Shown here: positions 50,716 to 59,981 of the stretch, in pieces
How positions within the stretch are numbered: position 1 is the first letter of the stretch
How the letters are laid out: each line of letters starts with the position of its first letter
The notes under the pieces: generated by a model
What the model was told of the DNA's origin: nothing
What the model saw: the letters and a program-made list of their open reading frames with translations, nothing else
Databases searched by the model: none
Origin: Chryseobacterium glaciei
Lineage (GTDB): Bacteria; Bacteroidota; Bacteroidia; Flavobacteriales; Weeksellaceae
Reading direction: 5' to 3'
DNA: 64,000 bases
Assembly (NCBI RefSeq): GCF_001648155.1
Contig: NZ_CP015199.1
Coordinates: 4,039,001-4,103,000, forward strand
Program-made: the position numbers and the translations under genes

Positions 50716-51834
50716 TTATGAAGCGGATTGACCATGTGTTATGCCATATTCTGTTTCTGAGATCATATAATCCACAACTTTCGTAAGATCGCCTGTTTCT
50801 TCATAGACTTTAAGCTGTCTGTCTGCACCTGTTCCGTTTTCAAGAATTGTCCATGCGTATTCAACTTCTTTTCTGCATCCTAATTCGTCCACAACATCAT
50901 CAATGAACTCAAGCAATTCTTTTAATAAATCAGGATAAGGAACAGATTCTTCTTTACCAAAATCAATTAAATGTGAATGTATTCCGTCTCTGGAAGCTCT
51001 CCATTTATTTTCATTTAATAATAATCTTCTATAACTTCTGAAGCTTAAATTTTGCTGATGCAATTTGTAAATTTTAGCCACTAAACTTTGCATAATAGCA
51101 GCAAGACAAACCGTTTCTTCAATTCTTAAAGGCATATCGCAGATTCTGAATTCAATCGTAGGGTAGAACGGATGAACGCGTAGATCCCACCAGATTTTCT
51201 TAGCATTATCAATTGTTCCTGTTTTAACCAAAAGATCAACATAGCTGTCAAATTCTGCCAGAGAATTGAAATAACTCGGAATTCCTGTTCTTGGAAATTT
51301 AACGAAAATTTCCTGTCTGTAAGACCTGAACCCTGTATTTCTACCAATCCAAAACGGTGAATTAACAGACAGTGCATAAACGTGAGGCAAGAAATAACGC
51401 ATTACATTTTGAATTCTCACGCCTTCTTCACGATTTGGAATTCCGATATGAACATGAAGCCCGAAAATAAGATTTCCGCGGGCAACATCTCCCATATCGT
51501 CTACAATTTTGTTGTAGCGTTCGCCATCCGTGATGGTGTTGTGTTCCCAATTGGAAAAAGGGTGAGTTCCCCCTCCTGAAACACGAAGTCCCTGTTCGTG
51601 AGCGGTATTAATAAGGTGTCTTCTTAAATTTGTAAGCTCAGCCTGTGCTTCCTGAATGTTCTGGCAGATACCCGTTTCCATTTCAATCATGGATTCGTGC
51701 ATTTCGTGCTTTAAGTTTTCACTTAAAACAGCTTTTCCGCCTTCAATAATTTTCGAAACATGAGAAACCAAATCACGGCTCTCAACATCTATAATTTGGT
51801 ATTCTTCTTCGATACCAATCGTAAATTGATGCAT
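50716..51834 (-). CDS. Carboxylate-amine ligase, GCS2/YbdK family
   Basis: 372 residues, glutamine-synthetase-like fold. The start TIGIEEEYQIID is the family signature; HEMHESMIEMETGICQNIQEA, GGGTHPFSNW, GLHVHIGIPNRE and TIEFRICDMPLR follow in the usual order and supply the metal and ATP ligands (E8-E10, H, E and R). YbdK of E. coli has weak glutamate-cysteine ligase activity; its physiological role is unclear, and here the acid and amine substrates are not known. It is embedded among ATP-grasp and hydrolase genes: 35 bp before the amidotransferase and 29 bp after the RimK-like gene. Confidence 0.92.
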   Translation of the reverse strand: MHQFTIGIEEEYQIIDVESRDLVSHVSKIIEGGKAVLSENLKHEMHESMIEMETGICQNIQEAQAELTNLRRHLINTAHEQGLRVSGGGTHPFSNWEHNTITDGERYNKIVDDMGDVARGNLIFGLHVHIGIPNREEGVRIQNVMRYFLPHVYALSVNSPFWIGRNTGFRSYRQEIFVKFPRTGIPSYFNSLAEFDSYVDLLVKTGTIDNAKKIWWDLRVHPFYPTIEFRICDMPLRIEETVCLAAIMQSLVAKIYKLHQQNLSFRSYRRLLLNENKWRASRDGIHSHLIDFGKEESVPYPDLLKELLEFIDDVVDELGCRKEVEYAWTILENGTGADRQLKVYEETGDLTKVVDYMISETEYGITHGQSAS

Positions 51835-51863
51835 TCTTTTTCGGTGTTTTTTATTTTAATGTC

Positions 51864-52817
51864 TTATTTTACTGAGTCTTTTACAAAAGTTCCCCAAGAG
51901 ATATTTGGTTTCCCTGGAACGTATTCTTTTGCTTTTTCAATCGCTAATTTAGCAGAGTTTTCTACGATCCACGCGAAGTTTTCTTCACCGACAGAATTTC
52001 TGTCTGCATCCGGAGCCGGGTTACAGAAGTCGATTGCGTAAGGGATTCCATCTCTGATGGCAAATTCTACCGTATTGAAATCATATCCTAAAGCTTCATT
52101 CATTTTAATCGTATAATCATGAATAACCTTTAATAATTTTTTTAATTCTTCACCTTCTGTCTGATGCGTTGTTGCGTATCTCAAATGGTGCGGATTTCTC
52201 GGTTCGTAAGGCATAATATGAACATATTTCTTGCCTAAACAATATACTCTGTAATAATCTTCGAAGACGATCTCTTCCTGAACCATCATTACCAACTGCT
52301 CGGTTTCTCCTAATTTATTCCAAAGATCTTTAGGGCTTTCTACTCTGTAAACGCTTTTCCAGCCACCGCCGTCATGAGGTTTCATGTAAGCAGGGAAGCC
52401 AACATAATCGAAAATATACTCCCAATCGTGAGGGAATTTCAGGTTTCTGAAAGATGTTTCTGTAGTATCTGTAGGTCTTTCATGCGAAGGAAGCAACACT
52501 GTTTTCGGAAGAGGAATTCCCAGTTTAGACATCAATGCATTATTGAAAAACTTCTCGTCTGCACTCCACCAAAAAGGGTTGTTGATAACGTAAGTTCCGT
52601 TCAATGCTGCATTTTTAAGATAAGCTCTGTAGAAGGGAACGTCCTGCGAAATTCTGTCTATAATTACTGCATATCCGTAATCTGCGCCTTGCTCTAATTT
52701 GTCAATGCTCACTGCTTCTGCAATAATTTCTCCACCTCCTAATTCATTTACCTTGTCTATAAATGCCCAAGGAAATGTATCTTCCATCCCGAATAGAATT
52801 CCAACTTTTTTTGCCAT
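51864..52817 (-). CDS. RimK-like ATP-grasp ligase
   Basis: 317 residues. An N-terminal Rossmann-like part (KVGILFGMEDTFPWAFIDKVN), then ATP-grasp: GFPAYMKPHDGGGWKSVYRV with K146 and a Gly-rich loop, QLVMMVQEEIVFEDYYRVYCLGKKYVHIMPY, and the metal-binding strand FNTVEFAIRDGIPYAIDFCNPAPD (E, then D/N). It should form an amide or peptide bond through an acyl phosphate. Neither substrate is known. 29 bp ahead of the GCS2-type gene and 48 bp after the esterase gene. Confidence 0.87.
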   Translation of the reverse strand: MAKKVGILFGMEDTFPWAFIDKVNELGGGEIIAEAVSIDKLEQGADYGYAVIIDRISQDVPFYRAYLKNAALNGTYVINNPFWWSADEKFFNNALMSKLGIPLPKTVLLPSHERPTDTTETSFRNLKFPHDWEYIFDYVGFPAYMKPHDGGGWKSVYRVESPKDLWNKLGETEQLVMMVQEEIVFEDYYRVYCLGKKYVHIMPYEPRNPHHLRYATTHQTEGEELKKLLKVIHDYTIKMNEALGYDFNTVEFAIRDGIPYAIDFCNPAPDADRNSVGEENFAWIVENSAKLAIEKAKEYVPGKPNISWGTFVKDSVK

Positions 52818-52865
52818 AATTGTTGTTTTTTTAATGTTTTATATTAATAATTTGAATTTAAAAAT

Positions 52866-53579
52866 TTAAGAGAAAAACCTTCCTATAAATGTTGGGAAAA
52901 CCAATCGCCAAAGCGGCCAGTCGTGGTTGATCCATTTTCTTTCGTCATACCAGAAATCAATTCCTTTTGCACTTAAAATGTCTGCCATTTCTAAGTTTTT
53001 ATCCTTGCAGATATCCTGATCCGAGGTGCTTAAAACAATGTGCATGTGTTTGTATTTCCAAGCTTCATCATTTTTAACAAACTCTCTCGGGCAATTAAAA
53101 TATACCAGTTCATCAGAATATCCGTCCATAAAGTTGCGGATACTGAATGCTCCCGAAAGGCAGAATAAATGCGAAACCACATCAGGAAACCTGAATGCAA
53201 AATTGGCAGCATGATATCCTCCAAAGCTCGCTCCTGCAACCGCTACCCGGTGCGTATTATGAAGTTTTTGGATGTAAGGCACGAATTCCTGAATCAGAAA
53301 CTGTACATACAATTCGTAATTTTTAATCCTTTGTTGTGGAGATATTTTTTCGTCATAGAAACTCCAGCCATCGATGGTCTGAATGTTATAAAGTTTTACT
53401 TTTCCCTGTTCAACAAACCAATTGATGCTTCCATTAAGGTGAAAATCATGGTTTTGGGTATATTGCCCCTGCGAAGTCGGAAACATGATGATGGGATGAC
53501 CATAATGTCCGGTAACCTCTACTTTAAGGCTTGTTCCTAATATATTTGAATAGTAATCAGTATGTTCTATCTGCAGCAT
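52866..53579 (-). CDS. Alpha/beta-hydrolase esterase (COG4947-like)
   Basis: 237 residues without signal peptide. The nucleophile elbow is GASFGG with S118; the acid is probably in STSDQDIC and the His in INHDWPLWRLV. It matches the esterase-D-like group found in this kind of cluster. GHPIIMFPTSQGQYTQNHDFHLNGSINWFVEQGKV is typical of its N-terminus. It may cleave or transfer an ester, or an acyl group, of the cluster's product. Between the RimK-like ligase and a small unknown gene, 48 bp from each. Confidence 0.82.
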   Translation of the reverse strand: MLQIEHTDYYSNILGTSLKVEVTGHYGHPIIMFPTSQGQYTQNHDFHLNGSINWFVEQGKVKLYNIQTIDGWSFYDEKISPQQRIKNYELYVQFLIQEFVPYIQKLHNTHRVAVAGASFGGYHAANFAFRFPDVVSHLFCLSGAFSIRNFMDGYSDELVYFNCPREFVKNDEAWKYKHMHIVLSTSDQDICKDKNLEMADILSAKGIDFWYDERKWINHDWPLWRLVFPTFIGRFFS

Positions 53580-53627
53580 TCTTTTTCTTGTTTGGGTTTT
53601 AATATTTTATTTAATTAATATCTGAAA

Positions 53628-53906
53628 TTATATGAATTTCACAAATTCTATTCCGCCAAGTCGTTCATCTTGTAGAATATCAAGAACAATTGTTCCTAAT
53701 TTTGGATGGTTAAAAACAATATTTTCTTTAAATTGCCATTCTGCATCGGTTTTGTTAGCATTTTTTGAATCTACATATCTGTAATATGCTTTACTTTCCC
53801 AATTTCCGTTTTTAGCATTTTCCAACGTGTCTTTTAAACTTGATTTTTCTGGAATATTTAATTTTATAAGATCAATAACTTCTTGAATATTAATGTCTCT
53901 ATTCAT
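53628..53906 (-). CDS. Small hypothetical protein in the ligase cluster
   Basis: Not recognised. 92 residues, soluble: an N-terminal helix pair (NIQEVIDLIKLNIPEKSSLKDTLENAKNG), then a Trp/Tyr-rich beta part (WESKAYYRYVDSKNANKTDAEWQFKENIVFNHPKLGTIVLDILQDERLGGIEFV). It could be a carrier or accessory protein, but it has no visible DSL-type serine for a phosphopantetheine arm. It starts 7 bp after the ATP-grasp gene, so it is surely in the same transcript. Confidence 0.6.
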   Translation of the reverse strand: MNRDINIQEVIDLIKLNIPEKSSLKDTLENAKNGNWESKAYYRYVDSKNANKTDAEWQFKENIVFNHPKLGTIVLDILQDERLGGIEFVKFI

Positions 53907-53913
53907 AAATTGT

Positions 53914-55125
53914 TTATGAGCTTGGTTTGCTTTTTGGAGGAAGAATATTCAGTAATTCTGCATGTATTTTTTCTGCAGCGCGATCCAGTCTTTCCTGTAC
54001 GATGGTGGCATCGTTTGATTTGTAAACAATACCAACGTGGTAATCTATAGGTAAGAATTTTACAACTTCTTCACACTCGAATTCATTATAATCAGGCTCT
54101 CTATCTTTAATTAATGCAATAATTAATCCTGAATAATATCCTGTAGGTTTTGAAACCTCATATTTTTTACCTTTCAGAAGAGCATCTTCAATTTTCGCCC
54201 ATTCTCTCCAGATATTGATATTGCTTGAAGCTTCGACCAAATCAGGAATATGTGCGCCTCCAACTCTTGATGAAGTCTCAAGGAAATAGTATTTTCCATC
54301 ATCTTTACTTCGGATAAATTCTGTGTGAGTGGCACCATAAATTAACCCAAAACTGGACAAAACTTTTGCATTAACATCATCCAAAGCTTTAAATTCATCA
54401 GAATATCTTCCTAACGTTTTTGTTCTGAAAACCCCTCCTTCGTGAGAAACCTCCATCGGCGGAGCAAGATATTTTGAAGCAGAAGTGAAAACGATGTCTT
54501 TATTAAAAGTTAAACTGTCAACATGATAAACATCTCCGGGTTTGAAACTTTCTAATAAAAATAAGTGACGCTCTTCTCCAAGTTCGTTTAAAGCTTCCCA
54601 AAGTTGTTCTCTATTTGTTATTTTTTTAATTCCTGATGCGGAAGCTTCCGAACGGGGTTTCAAAACCCACGGCCCCGGAACTTTGTCAACGAAACGATTA
54701 ACCTCATCGTTATTAAAAACTGACGTAAACTCTGGCACATTGATTCCTGAATCTTTCGCCTTTTGTCTCATCGCCAATTTATCTCTGAAATAGCGATGTG
54801 TGGTCTGTCCCATTCCCGGAATACGGAACGTTTCCCTAATAAGTGCAGCCTTTTCAACATCATAATCGTCCAAAGCGATCACGGCGTCTACTTTTCTGGT
54901 CTGCATTAAGTGTGAAAATCCCTGAACAAGATGATCAAGATTCCAGACAGACGGCTTCAGTTCGGGCATATAAAATACCTCGTCAATGGCTTCCCACGGC
55001 CAGTTTTTTTCCTTAAGATTTTCGGATGTCACTAAGATTATTTTATTACCGAGCTTTTTCATTTCTTCCATGAAATCATAGCCCTTGTAATAGCACGAAA
55101 TACATACTATTGTTTTCTCCTCCAT
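53914..55125 (-). CDS. ATP-grasp ligase, amino-acid-ligase-like
   Basis: 403 residues. The pre-ATP-grasp part starts EKTIVCISCYYKGYDFMEEMKKLGNKIILVT; the ATP-grasp core has PGPWVLKPRSEASASGIKKI (K156 and the flexible loop), then KPGDVYHVDSLTFNKDIVFTSASKY, and the metal strand YYFLETSSRVGGAHIPDLVEAS, where a usual ExNxR reads ETSSR. The pattern resembles L-amino-acid ligases and biotin-carboxylase-like ligases rather than RimK. Starts 141 bp after the aminopeptidase gene, with no clear promoter between them. Confidence 0.87.
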   Translation of the reverse strand: MEEKTIVCISCYYKGYDFMEEMKKLGNKIILVTSENLKEKNWPWEAIDEVFYMPELKPSVWNLDHLVQGFSHLMQTRKVDAVIALDDYDVEKAALIRETFRIPGMGQTTHRYFRDKLAMRQKAKDSGINVPEFTSVFNNDEVNRFVDKVPGPWVLKPRSEASASGIKKITNREQLWEALNELGEERHLFLLESFKPGDVYHVDSLTFNKDIVFTSASKYLAPPMEVSHEGGVFRTKTLGRYSDEFKALDDVNAKVLSSFGLIYGATHTEFIRSKDDGKYYFLETSSRVGGAHIPDLVEASSNINIWREWAKIEDALLKGKKYEVSKPTGYYSGLIIALIKDREPDYNEFECEEVVKFLPIDYHVGIVYKSNDATIVQERLDRAAEKIHAELLNILPPKSKPSS

Positions 55126-55266
55126 ATAATGTTTTTTTAATTTTGATGAATATTCAAAAAAGAAAGCGATTTTTTATTGATTAATTAATGCTAAAAACCG
55201 TCTATCAGTATGTATTTGAAAATTCTTATATCAATTATACAGAGAATTTTTGTAATAAACTAATTT

Positions 55267-56682
55267 TTAGTGATAATTTTCGATTAAATCGGCCAATAAT
55301 TGCACTCCAAAGCCTGTTGCAGCTTTTTCTTTGGCATATCCAACGTTTCCAAAGGCAACTCCGGCAATATCTAAATGTGCCCATTTTGGATGGTTTTCGA
55401 TGAACTGTTCCAGGAATTTAGCAGCAATAATACAATCTCCTATTGGCTTCATAGAAATGTTCTTCATATCTGCTACATCAGACTGTATATCGTCTTTCCA
55501 AATGTCCCATAAAGGCAGATTCCATAGTCTTTGATTGGTTTTATCGCCTGTTTTTATCAAAAGATTTTTTAATTCTTCATTATTTGAAAACATGGCTCCA
55601 CAAGTATCACCGAACATTCTTACGGAACTTCCCGTTAATGTTGCAAGGTCGATCATAAGATCGGTTTTGTAGTTTTTGGCCATGTAAGAAAGCCCGTCTG
55701 CAAGGATCATTCTTCCTTCTGCATCGGTGTTCAGAACTTCAATTGTTTTTCCGTTATAAGCTGTAATTACATCACTTGGTAAAAATGCGTTTTCAGAAAT
55801 TGCGTTATCTGTGATCGGTAAAATTGCTACGATATTTACAGGAAGTTCCATTTCTGCGGCATAAATTAGAGTTCCTAAAACCGCCGTTGCGCCGCCCATA
55901 TCAGACTTCATATAATGCATATTGTCGGGGTTTTTCAGGGAAATTCCTCCTGTGTCAAACAATACACATTTTCCTACCAAACCAATTGTTTTAGCATTTT
56001 TTGCTGTCGTTTTATATTCTAAAATTGTAAAAGCAGCATCATAAGCACTCCCTTGATTCACAGAAAGGTAAGCTCCTAAACCAAGTTCCTCACATTTTTT
56101 TCTATTGAAAACTGTGTATTTTAACTCATGTTTTTTAGCTAAATTTTTAAGATATAAATTAAAAATATCAGGATTTTTTAGATTGGCCGGCTTGTTCAGC
56201 CAATCCTGACAGGCAACTTGTCCGTTACACAAAGCCTCAGCTTTTGCACTGATTGAATCTAATTTTTTCTGACTTGCATTTTCAAAATGAATTTCAAATT
56301 TTGTATTCCAGAAAGGATGGCTTTTTTCAAAAGGGTAGTTGTAAGTTCCTATTAACAGACCTTTTGCGAATTCTTCAAATTGTTTTTCATTAAGAAAATC
56401 CGCCAAAACCAACGTGGGAACTGCTTGTAAATTCTTTTTTTGAGTTTGAGAAAATTTATTGGCAACCTGCTGAATTTCGAAATTCTGAAGACTCGATTTT
56501 CCAAGGCCGATAAAGTAAGTAATGCCTTCTTCGTGGGCATTTACAAAGATTTCGTTCTTCTTTCCTGTGAAAAAAGCTGAAATATTTTTGTTGAAATTTT
56601 TTCCAATTTTTGTCCATTCTTCTTCTGTGAATAATTGGAAAACCTGAGTATATGTTCTGTTTTTTTTATTAATTAGTTTCAT
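55267..56682 (-). CDS. M17 leucyl-aminopeptidase-family protein
   Basis: 471 residues. The two-metal catalytic domain is intact: LVGKCVLFDTGGISLKNPDNMHYMKSDMGGATAVLG with its Lys/Asp ligands and the NTDAEGR signature at 318-324. The end (GVAFGNVGYAKEKAATGFGVQLLADLI) is typical. The N-terminal 150 residues are diverged. No signal peptide, so cytoplasmic. In this setting it may trim or process a small peptide made by the ligases, or simply recycle peptides. 5 bp after the esterase gene. Confidence 0.92.
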   Translation of the reverse strand: MKLINKKNRTYTQVFQLFTEEEWTKIGKNFNKNISAFFTGKKNEIFVNAHEEGITYFIGLGKSSLQNFEIQQVANKFSQTQKKNLQAVPTLVLADFLNEKQFEEFAKGLLIGTYNYPFEKSHPFWNTKFEIHFENASQKKLDSISAKAEALCNGQVACQDWLNKPANLKNPDIFNLYLKNLAKKHELKYTVFNRKKCEELGLGAYLSVNQGSAYDAAFTILEYKTTAKNAKTIGLVGKCVLFDTGGISLKNPDNMHYMKSDMGGATAVLGTLIYAAEMELPVNIVAILPITDNAISENAFLPSDVITAYNGKTIEVLNTDAEGRMILADGLSYMAKNYKTDLMIDLATLTGSSVRMFGDTCGAMFSNNEELKNLLIKTGDKTNQRLWNLPLWDIWKDDIQSDVADMKNISMKPIGDCIIAAKFLEQFIENHPKWAHLDIAGVAFGNVGYAKEKAATGFGVQLLADLIENYH

Positions 56683-56687
56683 AAATG

Positions 56688-57812
56688 TTAATTTTTAATG
56701 CTTTTTTGTTGAGGTTTCACTTCTACAGGATTTTCCCTATTGTCGTAGAACAGCCATTCGATAGCTCTTGGGAATTCCTGTGACCAGTAAAATTCGTTGT
56801 GCGTTCCTTCGGGATTAATGTTCGTTCTGAATTCAAAATCAAACAGATTTTTTTTCTCCCATCTTTTTAAATATTCTTCAAAAACATAGATTCTTTTCAC
56901 CATTTTTGAACCTTCCTGAGCGCCACCATACAAATAAATTTTTGTTTTAAAAGGTGTCCTAAAGTTCATCATCGGGAAATTATTATTAGGTTCAACCCAA
57001 AGTGATGGAGAGAAAATTAATAATTTAGAGTAGACTTCTGGATAGAGAAAACCACTATAAATACTGATTAAAGCACCAAGTGAACTTCCTCCGATTCCGG
57101 TATTGTCTCTGTCTTTTTTGGTACGGTAATTTTCGTCAACGTAAGGTTTTAAAGTATCAGCGATAAAACGGATGTATTTTTTACCCTCAGAACCGTTGGC
57201 TACATTATCATTATCGAAAATATACTCTTTAATTCTTTCCTCGCTTCCGTGTTCTATGGCGATCACGATCATATCTCCACGGCCATATTCTGCAAGAATT
57301 GAGAGCTTTTTATCAATTTCCCAGTTTCCATATCCGCTTCCTTCATTGAATAGATTTTGGGCATCCTGAAGATATAAAACAGGGTAGCTTTTCTTAGAAG
57401 TATAATAATCATAAGGCAGTAAAGCCCAAACCTTACGATAACGCTCAAGTTGCGGAATGTAAAATTTTTCCGAAATAATTTCCACAATTGGAAAAAACTC
57501 TTTTTTGAATGGCCCCCAATTCAGTCTCCATTTTTCAATAATATCGGATGTTTTTCCTACTGACTTATTAATTTTCCGGTTGGGAGTAATGCTTCCGTAT
57601 TTGTCGAGTTCTACGTTTTCCCATCCGCCTTTTGTGAATTTGTATTCAACAACGGAAGGCAGAATCTGATCATCAATTTCAATGGAATACCTGTGCGGAT
57701 CTTGTTGTGTAAGTTGGTAGCTATAATCTTTAGGATTCCATTTATTGAAATTTCCTGTGATGTAAATAGGTCTATCGTCACTCTCTTCGGTATAAAGTTC
57801 AAACTTCATCAT
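56688..57812 (-). CDS. CBM48-like/esterase fusion (Fes/esterase D type)
   Basis: 374 residues. The N-terminal E-set domain (RPIYITGNFNKWNPKDYSYQLTQQDPHRYSIEID...) resembles the glycogen-binding CBM48 of GlgB (VIGNFNNWN). The C-terminal alpha/beta hydrolase has KSYPVLYLQDAQNLF, GIGGSSLGALISIYSGF (nucleophile Ser), and the terminal His in EGTHNEFYWSQEFPRAIEWLF. This arrangement occurs in enterobactin-esterase-like proteins and in predicted esterases. It is the first gene of the minus-strand block and divergent from glgB, so a glycogen-linked role is also possible. Confidence 0.82.
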   Translation of the reverse strand: MMKFELYTEESDDRPIYITGNFNKWNPKDYSYQLTQQDPHRYSIEIDDQILPSVVEYKFTKGGWENVELDKYGSITPNRKINKSVGKTSDIIEKWRLNWGPFKKEFFPIVEIISEKFYIPQLERYRKVWALLPYDYYTSKKSYPVLYLQDAQNLFNEGSGYGNWEIDKKLSILAEYGRGDMIVIAIEHGSEERIKEYIFDNDNVANGSEGKKYIRFIADTLKPYVDENYRTKKDRDNTGIGGSSLGALISIYSGFLYPEVYSKLLIFSPSLWVEPNNNFPMMNFRTPFKTKIYLYGGAQEGSKMVKRIYVFEEYLKRWEKKNLFDFEFRTNINPEGTHNEFYWSQEFPRAIEWLFYDNRENPVEVKPQQKSIKN

Positions 57813-57900
57813 GTGTGTAATAAATATTAACCGATAAATTTATAAAAAATCTTTTTATTGCAATCTTTTAAATTAATAAATAATACGATTTAAAAATTTA

Positions 57901-57908
57901 TATATTTG
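57901..57908 (+). promoter_or_regulatory. Putative glgB promoter -7 box
   Basis: TATATTTG fits TAnnTTTG, 110 bp before the glgB ATG. The rest of the gap 57813-58018 shows nothing clear. Confidence 0.4.
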
Positions 57909-58018
57909 GTACACAAGGGTGTGAAAAAGATTAACATAATAATTATTTCAACAATAATTAACGGTGTTTGTTGATATTTTTCGTAGTTTCAAGAAATATA
58001 TAAAAATTAATCAAAGTA

Positions 58019-59971
58019 TTGATGAATTCTGTTAAAACGTATACGCTTTTCACTGAACATGATGTTTATCTCTTTAAAGAAGGTAAGCATTATAAGCTAT
58101 ACGATAAGTTTGGTGCACATTCTGTAGAGAAAGACGGGATTCAAGGGGTTTATTTTTCGGTTTGGGCTCCAAATGCGAAAAAAGTTTCAGTGATAGGTAA
58201 CTTTAATAATTGGAACGACAAAGATCATATTTTGTTTCCAAGATGGGACGAATCAGGAATTTGGGAAGGTTTTATTGCCGGATTAACCTGGGGAACACTA
58301 TATAAATACGCTATTGAAACTCCCCGCGGAGAAATTTTAGAAAAAAGTGATCCCTATGCTTTGAGCTGGGAACAAAATATTCAGGCTGCATCATTAGTTT
58401 CCACGACTTGGTATGAATGGAAGGATAAAGAATGGCTCAAAAATCGTTGGAAAAAAAATAGTTTAAATGCTCCGATCTCCGTGTACGAGATGCATTTGGC
58501 TTCTTGGCTAAGAGAAGGTGATGATCCTAAAAGATTTTTAAACTACAGGGAAATTGCCAAAAAGCTAGTTCCTTACATCAAAGAAATGGGTTTTACGCAT
58601 GTAGAATTCATGCCTGTGATGGAATATCCTTACGATCCGAGTTGGGGCTACCAAATTACTGGATTTTATGCGGCTACCTCACGTTTTGGATCTCCGCAGG
58701 ATCTCATGTTTTTAATTAATGAATTACATAATAATGATATTGGTGTTATTTTAGACTGGGTTCCGTCTCATTTTCCGGGTGATGCCAATGGTTTATACCG
58801 ATTTGACGGTTCTTATTTATATGAACATGAAGATCCGAGAAAAGGTTTTCATCCTGATTGGAAATCCTATATTTTCAATTATGGAAGAAATGAAGTTAAA
58901 TCTTTTTTAATTTCAAATGCCATGTTCTGGCTGGAACGTTATCATGCTGATGGATTGCGTGTGGATGCGGTAACTTCGATGCTTCATCTCGATTATTCCA
59001 GAAATGAAGGCGAATGGGAACCTAATATTTATGGCGAAAATGTAAACCTAGAAGCGAAAGCTTTTCTGCAGGAATTCAACACTGCTGTTTATAAAGAATT
59101 TGGCGATAATATTATCACCATTGCAGAAGAAAGTTCGGATTTTCCGATGCTTACAAAGCCTGTTCATGACGGCGGAGTTGGTTTTGGAATGAAATGGATG
59201 ATGGGTTGGATGCACGATACATTGGATTATTTTAAAGTAGAGCATGCTGACCGAAAATTCAGTCATCATAAACTGACTTTTGCTTCAATGTACATGTACA
59301 ACGAAAATTATATGATGCCTTTGTCTCACGATGAAGTAGTACACGGAAAAGCGAGTTTGATCTATAAAATGGTAGGCGACGAATGGCAAAAATTTGCAAA
59401 TCTTCGCGTGCTGTACGTATATATGTTTACGCATCCCGGAGCGAAGCTTTTATTTATGGGTGATGAATTCGGGCAGACCAGCGAATGGAATTTCACCCAA
59501 AGTTTAGATTGGCATTTATTAGAACACCCTATTCATAAAGGTTTGCAGACTTTAGTTAAAGATTTAAATCATATATACAGATACGAAACTGCTTTTTACG
59601 AAAATCAGTTTGATAAAAGTGGTTTTGAATGGGTAGAAGCCGATGATCTTGAAAATTCGGTTATTACGTATTTAAGGAAAGGAAAAAAGAAGGATGACGT
59701 TTTTATGGTTGTTTTAAATCTTACTCCTAAAGTTTTAGATTATAAAATAGGCATCAATGCAGGAACACATTGGGAGGTTGTTTTCAATTCAGATGATGAA
59801 AGATATAATGGAAGTGGTGTAAAACCAGAAATCATTAAAGAACAGTCTGAACCATGGATGAACCGTCCTAATTCAATAATTTTAAAACTTCCTCCTCTTG
59901 CAGGAGTTGTTTTAAAAATGAAAAAAGATAAAAAGTATAAATTACACAGAATTAAATTACACAAACGATAA
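58019..59971 (+). CDS. glgB: 1,4-alpha-glucan branching enzyme
   Basis: Moves alpha-1,4 chains to alpha-1,6 positions in glycogen. An N-terminal CBM48 domain (GVYFSVWAPNAKKVSVIGNFNNWNDKD) precedes a GH13 barrel: EFMPVMEYPYDPSWGYQITGFYA, DWVPSHF, DGLRVDAV with nucleophile D316, AEESSDFP with the acid/base at E370 or E371, and LSHDEVVHGK. C-terminal beta domain to 650 residues. First gene of glgB-glgA-lipoprotein-glgC; 10 bp ahead of glgA. It starts at the second of two near ATGs (MMNSVKTYT; both possible). Confidence 0.96.
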   Translation: MMNSVKTYTLFTEHDVYLFKEGKHYKLYDKFGAHSVEKDGIQGVYFSVWAPNAKKVSVIGNFNNWNDKDHILFPRWDESGIWEGFIAGLTWGTLYKYAIETPRGEILEKSDPYALSWEQNIQAASLVSTTWYEWKDKEWLKNRWKKNSLNAPISVYEMHLASWLREGDDPKRFLNYREIAKKLVPYIKEMGFTHVEFMPVMEYPYDPSWGYQITGFYAATSRFGSPQDLMFLINELHNNDIGVILDWVPSHFPGDANGLYRFDGSYLYEHEDPRKGFHPDWKSYIFNYGRNEVKSFLISNAMFWLERYHADGLRVDAVTSMLHLDYSRNEGEWEPNIYGENVNLEAKAFLQEFNTAVYKEFGDNIITIAEESSDFPMLTKPVHDGGVGFGMKWMMGWMHDTLDYFKVEHADRKFSHHKLTFASMYMYNENYMMPLSHDEVVHGKASLIYKMVGDEWQKFANLRVLYVYMFTHPGAKLLFMGDEFGQTSEWNFTQSLDWHLLEHPIHKGLQTLVKDLNHIYRYETAFYENQFDKSGFEWVEADDLENSVITYLRKGKKKDDVFMVVLNLTPKVLDYKIGINAGTHWEVVFNSDDERYNGSGVKPEIIKEQSEPWMNRPNSIILKLPPLAGVVLKMKKDKKYKLHRIKLHKR

Positions 59972-59981
59972 AAAGGTAAAA

